A DNA stretch of 64,000 nucleotides, taken from NCBI GenBank assembly GCA_963840275.1, contig CAWIYK010000010.1, positions 62,001 through 126,000 of the forward strand, given 5' to 3'. Within the stretch, counting starts at the first letter, position 1; each line of letters starts with the position of its first letter. This stretch comes from Actinophytocola sp963840275 (GTDB lineage: Bacteria; Actinomycetota; Actinomycetes; Mycobacteriales; Pseudonocardiaceae). The translations under genes and the position numbers were made by a program. Positions 16,878 through 24,740 of the stretch are shown here, in pieces. The notes below the pieces were generated by a model. That model made no database searches and was not told the origin of the DNA. It was given only the letters and a program-made list of their open reading frames with translations.

Positions 16878-17341
16878 GACTTCAGCCTACGGCCCGCGAG
16901 GCCCGGACACGGACCATGGGGCGCATTCGAGACCTGACGAAAACCGTGACGGAAATGAGTGTGCTGACGATCACTGCTTCACCCGTTCGTGGACGATTTG
17001 GATCACCCGATCGGGTTTTGGTGTTGCGAAATTGCAGGTGAACACGCACTCGACGTATGCATGTGCAGCTGCATCATCAGTACATCGGTCGGAAGAGTGC
17101 GCACGGTCCATTCATCGATTTCTACGCACCGTTCATCGCTTCCGCGGTGGGTCACAGCCGGGTAACAAGATCAATAAGCGAGAATGGACGGGCGCCTGGG
17201 GGCCCGGGCCGACTCATCCGAACGTGGCTCCCTGCGGGAACAGGGAGCCACGCGACCGCCTCGTGCTCCAGGCGAACCACGTCCTAGCGAGAACGATCGA
17301 GAGAGCACGAAACGGTGACCAGGATAAGACCCAGGACCGCA
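16878..17341. other. Gene-free, comparatively AT-rich interval with one strong hairpin
   Basis: The interval is 464 bp. From about 16930 to 17200 the composition is clearly less GC-rich than the surroundings. It contains short palindromes such as TGCAGCTGCA and near-duplicated motifs (CCATTCATCGATTT, CCGTTCATCGCTTC). No frame in it shows coding bias. At 17223-17252 a perfect 11-bp stem (CGTGGCTCCCT/AGGGAGCCACG) encloses an 8-nt loop. No gene ends into that hairpin from the plus side, so it could belong to an unannotated small RNA or the 5' leader of the next gene. Confidence 0.5.
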
Positions 17342-17689
17342 ATGACACCAGAAGAGAACGCGGCGAAACACACATCGAAACCCGGCCGACGCGTCGTGCA
17401 GTTCGCGGAGCCCGCCGAGCTTGCCGAACCGACGGAACAGGTGCCGGCCCCGCGCGCGCCATCGGACGCGCCCCTGCCCGTGCGGCGCGACCGTTGGTTA
17501 CGTGTCGCCGAGCTGGTGGTCGGCGACTGGGCCCCGACGCTGCGCGAGGCGCTGCTGCGGGTGGTCCTCTTCGTACTGGTGCTGGTCGCGCTCGGCGTGC
17601 TGTTCGGCGCCGGCATCTCGTTGCTCGGGGCGGTCATCGGGGCGCTCATGTTCTTGGTCGGCAGGCGAAAGACGGACCCGACGGCCTAG
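17342..17689 (+). CDS. Small membrane protein of unknown function
   Basis: 115 residues from ATG 17342, with AGGA 5 nt upstream; GTG 17315 is an alternative start. A hydrophilic Pro/Glu-rich N-terminal half (FAEPAELAEPTEQVPAPRAP) is followed by two closely spaced membrane segments near the C-terminus (VVLFVLVLVALGVLF, then ISLLGAVIGALMFLVG) and a basic tail. No family is recognised. The stop codon TAG is itself part of a dispersed repeat (17686-17708). Confidence 0.6.
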   Translation: MTPEENAAKHTSKPGRRVVQFAEPAELAEPTEQVPAPRAPSDAPLPVRRDRWLRVAELVVGDWAPTLREALLRVVLFVLVLVALGVLFGAGISLLGAVIGALMFLVGRRKTDPTA

Positions 17690-17708
17690 TCCGCCTCCCG
17701 GATTTCAG
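17686..17708 (+). repeat. Dispersed repeat, family B, partial copy 1
   Basis: Begins CTAGTCCGCCTCCC and ends GGATTTCAG. It matches 50958-50982 apart from one missing C and one missing T. The TAG of the upstream gene is inside the repeat. Confidence 0.65.
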
Positions 17709-17839
17709 GTGTGGGTTGCGTTCCGGCGCCGCGCGGCAATCGAGGTGGCTGGGTGCCGTCACGTTCGCACACGCCACTGGCCCGGTCTCCGCGGTTGCGG
17801 GCCGGGCCGGTGGTCACGCCTGCTCGGTGCGGCATCGAG

Positions 17840-18238
17840 CTAGGCGAACAGGGCGCGAACCTTGGCGTTGCGCAGGTAGAGGCCGGCCCAGACGGCGATG
17901 CCGACGTAGACGGGGAACAGCGTCGTCGACATGAGCGGCGACTCGACGCGGAAGTGCGCGCAGACCGCGCCGCCGAGGTAGCCGGTCAATATCACCGCCC
18001 CGAGCACCGACGTCCTGGGGACGAGGTACAGGGCGAGGCAGGCCAGTTCGAGGACGCCGATCGCGAGCGCCTGGCCGGCGGGGAAACCGAGGTCGCGGAA
18101 CGACTCGACGACGGGCTCGATGGCGAGCACGTGGAGGACGGCGTCGAAGAGCAGGAAGGCGCTGACCAGGACGCTGATGACCTGACCGGTTCTGGCGGCG
18201 CGGTGGGTGACGGCGGGGGCAATCGCTGTGGTGTGCAT
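17840..18238 (-). CDS. DoxX-like membrane protein
   Basis: 132 residues from ATG 18238. Four membrane segments are readable: ISVLVSAFLLFDAVLHVLA, LAIGVLELACLALYLV, VLGAVILTGYLGGAVCAHF and LFPVYVGIAVWAGLYL. The order and the GAVCAHFRVESPL turn match the DoxX-like family, often linked to redox or thiol stress in actinomycetes. It is downstream of the NmrA gene on the same strand. Its own promoter region holds two copies of an inverted repeat (18257-18290), so it is probably separately regulated. Confidence 0.82.
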   Translation of the reverse strand: MHTTAIAPAVTHRAARTGQVISVLVSAFLLFDAVLHVLAIEPVVESFRDLGFPAGQALAIGVLELACLALYLVPRTSVLGAVILTGYLGGAVCAHFRVESPLMSTTLFPVYVGIAVWAGLYLRNAKVRALFA

Positions 18239-18256
18239 GGGAGAACCTTCGCATCC

Positions 18257-18290
18257 GACAATCAAAGTTGTCAAGACAAAAAAGGTTGTC
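18257..18290. promoter_or_regulatory. Two tandem operator copies, GACAA-N6-TTGTC
   Basis: GACAA (18257-18261) with TTGTC (18268-18272) and GACAA (18275-18279) with TTGTC (18286-18290) are two identical 16-bp inverted repeats whose centres are 18 bp apart. They lie 19 bp before the DoxX start codon. Two dimers could bind on nearly the same face of DNA. The bound protein is not known; the MarR-like regulator at 19202 is the nearest candidate. Confidence 0.65.
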
Positions 18291-18298
18291 GGTGCTCG

Positions 18299-19147
18299 TC
18301 ATGTCGTGAGATGCGCGTCCGCCCACTCGGCGAACCGGTGCCAGCCGAGGTCGGGGTAGTCGCGGCGGAGGCCCTCGACGTCGACGGTCATGCCGACCGA
18401 GCCGAACCAGCGGAACATCGCCGCGAGGTCCGGGGAGTACGACTCCGCGACGGAGATCGGCGCCTCGACGTACCGCAGACCGTGGCCCAGCGCGGCGCCC
18501 AGCGTGCCGGCGATCTCCGTCGGGGTCAGCTCGTCCGACGCGATGTCGATGCGCCTGCCGGCGAACTCGGCCGGGTGCGTCAGCACGTGTGCCGCGAACG
18601 CGCCGATGTCGGCGGCCGCGATCAGCGCGAGCGGCTTGTCCGGCGGCAGTGGCACGCTCAGCACGCCGCGTGCGTAGGACGACCGGTGCCAGGAGCCGGC
18701 GTACTGGTCCATGAACGCCGCCGGCGCGATCACCGTCCACGGCACGGCCTGCGCCGCGAGGTGCCGCTCGATGCGGAACTTGCTGTCGAAGTGCGGGATC
18801 CCGGTGTCGCGGTCGGCGTTCGTGGCCGACGTGAACACGATGTGCCGCAGGTGGGCGGCGGCGTCGATCATGGTGATGCCGTCCTCGACCTCGGCGGCCA
18901 CCGACGACTCGAACGGGGTGGTGACGGCGAACAGCGTGTCGACGCCGTCGAGTGCGGCGTCGAGCGAGGCCCGGTCGCGGAAGTCGGCGTACACGACCTC
19001 CGCGCCGAGCTCCGCGAGCGCGGCGGCCGCGGCCGGGCGGCGGGTCAGTGCCCGCACGCGCTGGCCCGCGGCGAGCAACGCGCGGGCGGTCGCGCCGCCC
19101 TGTACGCCGGTAGCGCCGGTGACCGCGTGGTAAATTATCTGCGTCAT
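18299..19147 (-). CDS. NmrA/HSCARG-like NAD(P)-binding protein
   Basis: 282 residues from ATG 19147. MTQIIYHAVTGATGVQGGAT carries the GxTGxxG dinucleotide motif of atypical short-chain dehydrogenases. RALLAAGQRVRALTRRP gives the arginines typical of an NADP-preferring NmrA protein. The active-site Tyr-x3-Lys is not evident, consistent with a redox-sensing or quinone-reductase-like role rather than a classical SDR. It is divergent from the MarR gene, and its start codon lies inside one of two direct repeats in the shared promoter. Confidence 0.82.
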   Translation of the reverse strand: MTQIIYHAVTGATGVQGGATARALLAAGQRVRALTRRPAAAAALAELGAEVVYADFRDRASLDAALDGVDTLFAVTTPFESSVAAEVEDGITMIDAAAHLRHIVFTSATNADRDTGIPHFDSKFRIERHLAAQAVPWTVIAPAAFMDQYAGSWHRSSYARGVLSVPLPPDKPLALIAAADIGAFAAHVLTHPAEFAGRRIDIASDELTPTEIAGTLGAALGHGLRYVEAPISVAESYSPDLAAMFRWFGSVGMTVDVEGLRRDYPDLGWHRFAEWADAHLTT

Positions 19148-19182
19148 GCAGACAACGTAGAGCGCAATATCTGCGTCACGCA
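19136..19182. promoter_or_regulatory. Direct repeat in the NmrA/MarR divergent promoter
   Basis: TATCTGCGTCATGCA (19136-19150) and TATCTGCGTCACGCA (19168-19182) differ at one base and are 32 bp (three helical turns) apart. The second contains the perfect 11-bp palindrome TGCGTCACGCA. One copy covers the NmrA start codon and the other lies 20 bp before the MarR start, as expected for a regulator that represses both genes. Confidence 0.65.
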
Positions 19183-19201
19183 ACTAATTATGAGGGTGGT
19201 C

Positions 19202-19657
19202 ATGCGGCGCGCCGATCGGTTGGCCGAGCTGGACCGGGTGTCCCGGCAGTACCTGGCCTCGTACGTCCTGTTCAACCAGACCGTCGCCGACCGGCTCGGG
19301 ATGCACCCGACCGACGTGCAGTGCCTCGGCCTGCTGGCACAGGAGTCGGCGCCGCTGACCACCGGTCAGGTCGCCGAGCTGACCGGACTCACGAGCGGCT
19401 CCGCGACGCGCCTGGTCGACCGGCTCGAACGCGCCGGCTACGTGCGCCGCGAACGCGACACCGACGACCGCCGCCGGGTGCTCGTGCACGTCGAACCGGC
19501 CAGGTTCACGGAGTTCACCGCCATGTGGGCCGACCTCAGCGAGGGCTGGGACGCGATGTTCGACGACTACACGGAGAAGGAGCTGGCGCTGCTGGTCCGC
19601 CACATGCGCCGGACCATCGAGCTGAGCGTCACGCAGCGGGCACGGCTACGCGGGTAG
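19202..19657 (+). CDS. MarR-family transcriptional regulator
   Basis: 151 residues from ATG 19202, preceded by GAGGG at 5 nt; an ATG at 19190 has no ribosome-binding site. The winged helix is clear: PLTTGQVAELTGLTSGSATR, then LVDRLERAGYVRRERDTDDR, then RRVLVHV. It is divergent from NmrA and flanked by repeated operator-like sequences, so autorepression together with control of the NmrA/DoxX genes is likely (inference). The ligand is unknown. Confidence 0.9.
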   Translation: MRRADRLAELDRVSRQYLASYVLFNQTVADRLGMHPTDVQCLGLLAQESAPLTTGQVAELTGLTSGSATRLVDRLERAGYVRRERDTDDRRRVLVHVEPARFTEFTAMWADLSEGWDAMFDDYTEKELALLVRHMRRTIELSVTQRARLRG

Positions 19658-19680
19658 CCGTGCCCGCCACGCGGACTTCG

Positions 19681-20853
19681 TCAGTTCGGGTTCTGCGCGT
19701 GGGTCAGCGTCTGCCACGACACGAAGAGGCTGTTCGTCCCTTGTGGACGGATGCGTTCGGTGAACGTCCTCGTGTTCGGCATGACGATGCCCTGCCTGGT
19801 GTTCAGCTGGTTGTAGCCGACCTCGGTCACCGGCCCCAGTCCGCGATGGACGGTGCCGCCGCACAGCCACGACGGCGGCCCCTCCAGCTCGTAGCGGGAC
19901 TGGAAGCCGAGCGCGGTGCGCAGCCGGTCGCCGATCTCGGGGTACAGGCTCTGTCCCTGGATCCTGGTCGTCTCGGCGAAGTTCGCGATCGACGCGATGC
20001 CGTAGCCGGTGTGGGTGAAGTCCCGGCACGTCTCCTGCGTGAGGCCCTCGGAGAACGTGCTCTGCCCCTGCCAGTAGCGGATGATCTCGTCGCGGGTGTC
20101 GATGCCGCTGCCCGGCGGGGCCTTCGGCAGCGCGCCGTCGCTCGCGAGGTACACGAACGCCGGCACGCGGGTGCGGTACTTCGCGACCGCCCGGTCGTAG
20201 GTCGCGCGGTCCTCGAGGAACACCGAGATGCCGAGCGTCGCCTCCATCATCGTCAGCTCCCAGTTGCCGTTGCTGGTCGCGTTCCCGTTGACGATCTCGG
20301 GCAGGTAGACGCCACGCAGCATGGTGCCGAACCGTCCCGAGTCGGGCCAGCTGCCGTAGGCGTACTTGATCAGCTCCGCTGCCTGCGCCCACGAGACGCC
20401 CGACCACGCGGACTGCAGCGGCGCGTTGCTGTTGGTGTGGTCGGTGATCGTGTTCGACCACGCGTCCATGATCTGGATGGATTTGGTGGCGTAGCGGGAG
20501 TCCCGGGTGAAGTACCACATCAGCGCGAGCGTGTACGCGGCGATCGCGTCCTGGCGCTCGTCGGTGCAGCCGAGGTTCGGGTTCGAGTAGGGCCCGCACT
20601 CGACGACCGCGCGTGGCTTGGGTGTGCGGGTCAGCGACGCGTAGGAGCTGGCGGCCATCTGGTCGTAGGCGGCGCGCCACGGCTGGGCGTTGGCGTTCAC
20701 CTGTGTGCGGGCGAAGTCGAGCATCGGCCGGCTGACCAGCACGCCGGGGTGGGTGAATGTCGGGGGAGCGGCGGTCGCGGGCACCGACTGGGCGCTGAAC
20801 ACCAGCAACAGAGCGGAGAACGCCACGAAGAGCCGCTTGCGGAGGGCGGACAT
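19681..20853 (-). CDS. Secreted alginate-lyase-family (PL5-like) enzyme
   Basis: 390 residues. A Sec signal peptide is present (MSALRKRLFVAFSALLLVFS, cleavage near ATAAPP). The mature part is helical, with FTRDSRYATKSIQIMDAWSN and NGNWELTMMEATLGISVFLE, the Asn-Trp region of the alpha/alpha-toroid alginate lyase fold. It should cleave uronate-containing or related polysaccharides outside the cell; the true substrate is uncertain. A 16-bp dre palindrome lies 13 bp upstream of the ATG, linking it to the N-acetylglucosamine regulator DasR. Confidence 0.82.
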   Translation of the reverse strand: MSALRKRLFVAFSALLLVFSAQSVPATAAPPTFTHPGVLVSRPMLDFARTQVNANAQPWRAAYDQMAASSYASLTRTPKPRAVVECGPYSNPNLGCTDERQDAIAAYTLALMWYFTRDSRYATKSIQIMDAWSNTITDHTNSNAPLQSAWSGVSWAQAAELIKYAYGSWPDSGRFGTMLRGVYLPEIVNGNATSNGNWELTMMEATLGISVFLEDRATYDRAVAKYRTRVPAFVYLASDGALPKAPPGSGIDTRDEIIRYWQGQSTFSEGLTQETCRDFTHTGYGIASIANFAETTRIQGQSLYPEIGDRLRTALGFQSRYELEGPPSWLCGGTVHRGLGPVTEVGYNQLNTRQGIVMPNTRTFTERIRPQGTNSLFVSWQTLTHAQNPN

Positions 20854-20865
20854 GGGTTCATGGTG

Positions 20866-20881
20866 TGTGGTCTAGACCACA
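20866..20881. promoter_or_regulatory. dre operator (DasR/GntR-type)
   Basis: TGTGGTCTAGACCACA is a perfect 16-bp palindrome. Its 12-bp core TGGTCTAGACCA is identical to the core of the Streptomyces DasR-responsive element as I remember it. It lies 13 bp before the start codon of the alginate-lyase-family gene, a repressing position. Confidence 0.8.
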
Positions 20882-21021
20882 GGGGTCAATAGACCGTCTG
20901 GTCGACGCGGACGACTACTGGCCGTATCAATTCACCTTCACCCGGTGAGACGAGGGTTGACAGCGCCGCGGACGGGGTACGTGCTCCGTTGAGACAGGGC
21001 TCATTAGGAGGTGCAGGAAGC

Positions 21022-21540
21022 ATGCTGATCCTCGGCTTGCTGCTGGTGGTGGTGAGTGGCGCCGCTGGAGTGCTACTGATCGCCTACAACAACGGTGGCG
21101 CGGAGCAGACCGTAACCATGTTCGGTCGGGACCTCGGGGACTTCACCATGATGCAGGCGTTCATCGCCGGTCTGGTGGTGGCTCTCGTGTTCACGCTGGG
21201 ACTGTGGATGATCATGTCCGCGGGTCGTCGTGCCAGGGAGAACCGGGCGAGGTACCGCGCCGCACGCAAGGAGGCCAAGGCCGCCGCCGCGGAACGCGAC
21301 GAGCTCGCCGAACAGCTTCACCGCGAGGAAGAGCACCGGCACGAGCCGGTGGCCAGCAACACCGACACGATGGTGACCCCGCCGGCCGGCACCCCCGTGA
21401 CGCGGGATGGCCGCACCCAGGTGTCCGGCGCCCCTGGCGAGGGCCAGGTCGGCGCGCCGCCCCAGCCGCGGCACGCGGCGCCCATGGGGCAGCAGCCGGT
21501 GATCACCAACATCAAGCCCGGTAACTCCCCCACCAGGTAA
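21022..21540 (+). CDS. LapA-like membrane protein
   Basis: 172 residues from ATG 21022. AGGAGG (21006-21011) and AGGAAG (21015-21020) lie upstream, and a TTGACA element is at 20957. Two membrane helices (LILGLLLVVVSGAAGVLLIA and MQAFIAGLVVALVFTLGLWM) are joined by a short loop. A basic, charged coiled region follows (AARKEAKAAAAERDELAEQL), then a Pro/Gly-rich tail. This is the LapA/DUF1049 arrangement; in actinomycetes, which lack LPS, the role is unknown. It stands alone. Confidence 0.75.
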   Translation: MLILGLLLVVVSGAAGVLLIAYNNGGAEQTVTMFGRDLGDFTMMQAFIAGLVVALVFTLGLWMIMSAGRRARENRARYRAARKEAKAAAAERDELAEQLHREEEHRHEPVASNTDTMVTPPAGTPVTRDGRTQVSGAPGEGQVGAPPQPRHAAPMGQQPVITNIKPGNSPTR

Positions 21541-21665
21541 CCGGGCAGCGAAAGCGCGGCCGGTCACGACTGACTCCACGCGTATCGGTTCTCTGTCCCC
21601 CGGTGAACCGGTGTCGCAAGTCGTGGCCGGCCGCGCGCGCGTCCGCGTCCGGCACACTCGACGCC

Positions 21666-22502
21666 ATGGACGGGATCGGACTTATCTTCGACGAGGTCGC
21701 CGAGCTGTACGACCGGGTGCGTCCGCGCTACCCGGCCGAGCTGTTCGCCGACGTCGCCACGCTCACCGCCGCGCCGCCCGGCACCCCGGTGCTCGAGGTC
21801 GGCTGCGGCCCCGGCCAGGCCACCCTCGACCTGCTCGCCCTCGGCTGGCGTGTGCACGCGGTCGAGCCGGGAGCCGCGATGGCCGCACGGGCCCGCGCGA
21901 ACACCGCCGGCCAACCGTTCACGGTGGACGTCAGCCGGTTCGACGACTGGGACCGCGCCGGCCGCACGTACGACATGCTGTTCTCCGCCACCGCCTACCA
22001 CTGGGTCGCGCCGGAGGTGCGGTGGCAGCTGGCCGCGGCGGCGCTGACGCCGGGTGGCTCACTCGTGCTCGCCACCAACCGCACGGTCGAGGGCGGCACC
22101 TTCAACGACGTGTACCGCGCGTCGATCCCGCTCCACGAGCGCTACGCGGGTGAGATCGAGGTCGGCATGTCGCCGTCCGCGCGGACGGTCCTCGACCAGC
22201 TCCACGCCGCGCCGAGGGATCTCGGGCCCATGTGGCAGGCGGTGGAGGACAAGTCCGCGGCGAGCCTCGCGGGCGACCTGTTCGAGCCGCCGGAGATCCG
22301 CTCGTACGAATGGGACACCACCTATGACGCGGCCGACGCCAAGGCCCTGCTGTCGACGTACTCGCCGTATCTCCGCATCCCGCCGGAACGCCGCGAGCCG
22401 CTGCTCGACGGCATCGCCGAGCTGATCAGGACGGAGTTCGGCGGCACGGTCGCCCGGCGCTATCTGGCGGTGCTGGCCGTGGCGAAGAAGGCCGAGCGGT
22501 AG
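21666..22502 (+). CDS. Class I SAM-dependent methyltransferase
   Basis: 278 residues from ATG 21666. FDEVAELYDRVRPRYPAELF is the entry typical of a UbiE/methyltransf-11/25 group, followed by motif I VLEVGCGPGQATLDLL and motif II AVEPGAAMAARAR. AYHWVAPEVRW lies in the post-III region. It probably methylates a small molecule; the substrate is unknown. The adjacent downstream hydrolase gene is frameshifted. Confidence 0.87.
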   Translation: MDGIGLIFDEVAELYDRVRPRYPAELFADVATLTAAPPGTPVLEVGCGPGQATLDLLALGWRVHAVEPGAAMAARARANTAGQPFTVDVSRFDDWDRAGRTYDMLFSATAYHWVAPEVRWQLAAAALTPGGSLVLATNRTVEGGTFNDVYRASIPLHERYAGEIEVGMSPSARTVLDQLHAAPRDLGPMWQAVEDKSAASLAGDLFEPPEIRSYEWDTTYDAADAKALLSTYSPYLRIPPERREPLLDGIAELIRTEFGGTVARRYLAVLAVAKKAER

Positions 22503-22515
22503 CAGGATCGGTGCG

Positions 22516-23257
22516 GTGACCGACATCGACCTGACCGCGACCGCGGCGCCGCTGCACGGCTCCCAGCCACTGCACGCGGTGCTGGCCACCCCGGCGGGCG
22601 CCGGCCCGTGGCCGGGCGTGGTGCTGGTGCACGAGGCGTGGGTCTCGACGAGGAGATGCGCAAGCACGCGAGGCGGCTGGCCGCCGGCTACCTCACCCTC
22701 GCCGTCGACCTGTACAGCGCGGGCGGGGCCCGGTGCTGCCTCGTGTCGACGATGCGGGCGATGCGGGCGGGTGAAGGTCGGGCGTTCGCGGACATCGAGG
22801 CCGGTCGCCGCTGGCTCACCGGGTCGGCGGACTGCACGGGCCGGGTCGGGGTGATCGGCTTCTGCATGGGCGGCGGGTTCGCGCTGCTGACCGTCCACTC
22901 CGGGTTCGAGGCGGTGTCCGCGAACTACGCCTTCCTGCCCAGACAGCTCGACGACGCGATGGCCGACGCGTGCCCCGTCGTCGCGAGCTACGGCGGCCGC
23001 GACCGCGCGCTGCGGGGTGCGGCCGCCAGGCTCGACGACGCGTTGACACGAGCCGGCGTGGTGCACGACGTGCGGGAGTACCCGGAGGCCGGGCACGCGT
23101 TCCTGAACGAGGAGGAGAGAGCGGGCCGCGGTGGCTGCGCCCGCTGCTCCGCGCCACCCACTCCGGGCCGGAGCCCGTCGCCGCCGAGGACGGCTGGCGC
23201 CGGATCGAGGCGTTCTTCGCCGAGCACCTCACCGGTTCTTCAGATAGAAGTTCCTGA
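22516..23257 (+). pseudogene. Dienelactone-hydrolase-family gene with two frameshifts
   Basis: The protein reads in three frames: from GTG 22516 to about 22640, then to about 23125, then to the TGA at 23255. The joined product keeps the family signatures VLVHEAW, GFCMGGGFALL (Cys nucleophile), YGGRD and EAGHAFLN (His), so all catalytic residues survive. Each break is explained by loss of one base from a short run: G in TGGGTCT near 22639 and C in GGGCCGCGG near 23122. That pattern fits either sequencing or assembly error or a very recent pseudogene. An intact protein would be about 247 residues. Confidence 0.75.
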
Positions 23258-24018
23258 GCACGGCTGCGAGGGCGGGCACCGGGACCTCGTGGAACCCGCC
23301 GTCCATGCCGATGCTTTCGGCGTTCGACGCGACCTTGCCGACGGCGATGGCGCCCGCCTGGAGCCAGTCCGGGCTCCCGGTGCTGTGGACGGCCAGCGTC
23401 GGCACGTCGAGCGTCGACAGCAGCTCCTCCGGCAGCGGGCTCGCGTCACCGCCCATCGCTCGTGCGTCGTAGGCCAGCGTGTGGGCCATCTGCTCGAGAC
23501 CGGCCCACATCGGCAGCTTCTTCGCCTCGTCGACCGCCTCCTGGGGCTGCCCGACGGCCTGCGTCATGAAGTACGCGACGGCGTCGCCGCGCCGGCCGGT
23601 GCTCGTCAGCTCGACGATCGTGTCCGTGTAGCCGTCCGGCGGCCGCGGCGCGTCGGCGCCGATCCGGTACGGCGGCTCCATCGCGGACACCGCGTCGACC
23701 GGCGAGCTCGCGGCCGCGGTCAGGCACAGTGCGCCGCCGGAGGAGATGCCGTGCAGGAACGCGCGGTCGCCGAAGTGCGCGGTCAGCGCCTGGATGTCCT
23801 CGACCTCGCGCCGCACGTCGTAGGGCAGGGTGTCGCCGCTCTCGCCCCGGCCGCGCCGGTCGTAGGAGACGGCCGTGAAGTCGCCGGCCAGCGCGTCCGC
23901 CAGCTCGGCGGTGGCGGTGTGGTCGCAGAACGCCACCGCCGACGAGTACCACGGTGGGGCCGGCACCGACCCGCTCGTACGCGATCTCGGTGCCGTCCTT
24001 GGAGATGACCTTGTCCAT
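23229..24018 (-). pseudogene. Alpha/beta-hydrolase gene with one frameshift
   Basis: From ATG 24018 the protein begins MDKVISKDGTEIAYERVGAG and PTVVLVGG. It then continues in another frame with FCDHTATAELADALAGDFTA, VSYDRRGRGESGDTLPYDVR and HGISSGGALCL (Ser nucleophile). The C-terminal half includes LDVPTLAVHSTGSPDWLQAG, and the gene ends at TGA 23229. The break is near 23931-23943 (one base too many in a G-rich run). Apart from this the roughly 262-residue hydrolase is complete. It overlaps the neighbouring frameshifted gene tail to tail by 29 bp. Confidence 0.72.
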
Positions 24019-24145
24019 GGCGTGTCGCCTCTCCGTTGCCTGCCTGTTCGTCGAACCAGGGCAGGGCGGATCGACACGGATCGACACGGATGGACACGTT
24101 CGTGGCCGGCGATGCGAGCCACGTCACAGTGCTGCTGCGGAGCTC

Positions 24146-24316
24146 CTAGTCGACCGTGTCCCGGTGGCTGGGCACGTGCGGCTCCTGGAAGAGGTTCTCG
24201 TAAGCCGGCTGATTGGTGGCGTGACCAGTGGCTTTGCCGTTGGCGGCCTCGGCTGCGGGGTGGCTGAACAGCGACGGCATCGATGCCGACTCGTCGTTCT
24301 TCGTGGTACTGGTAAT
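24146..24316 (-). CDS. Possible 44-56-residue peptide gene
   Basis: From ATG 24280 the peptide is 44 residues (begins MPSLFSHPAAEAANGKATGH, ends with PHVPSHRDTVD). About five-sixths of third positions are G or C, similar to real genes here. The only good Shine-Dalgarno (AAAGGA, 24326-24331) lies 9 nt before an in-frame ATT at 24316, which would add 12 residues and need a rare start codon. The peptide is hydrophilic, with no signal sequence and no cysteine. No family is recognised. It could be a small regulatory or modified peptide, or chance. Confidence 0.35.
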   Translation of the reverse strand: MTSTTKNDESASMPSLFSHPAAEAANGKATGHATNQPAYENLFQEPHVPSHRDTVD

Positions 24317-24740
24317 GGCTCGTGGTCCTTTCTGGACAGGCTGGGAGCGCGTTACTGCGCGGAAGGAGCGGGTCGGCTCGACGGGGGAATCCCGGTGCCG
24401 CCGCTGGTCTCGTCTCCCCGGACGAGGTGCTTCCCAGTTGCCATCACCGTACACCGCGACGCCGTCGTGGGGGAGCACATTCCGCTCGCGGTCACATCAC
24501 GTCGTCCGTCGCGTCCGCGCGCCGGGGTGTCGCCGGGGCCTGCTGCCCAGGTTCGCCGGGCAGGGATCAGGTCCGAGCCGCGGTCACGCGGGCAGCGTCC
24601 TGTGCCCCGGCGACCGTGTGCTCGTCGCCGGGGGTGCCGCCGCGCCGGTGGCGCGCGGTTTCGACTCGCGCGACGCGGGCGTGTTTCCACACCACGCGCC
24701 GATCGGCGTCGTCTCCCGGTTTTCGTCCAACCGTGGGAAT

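Noticed and set aside
16878..17341. Cobalamin riboswitch for the BtuF-like gene
   Set aside because: No B12-box-like conserved core was seen upstream of the start at 16877, and the hairpin at 17223 is 350 bp away on its own.
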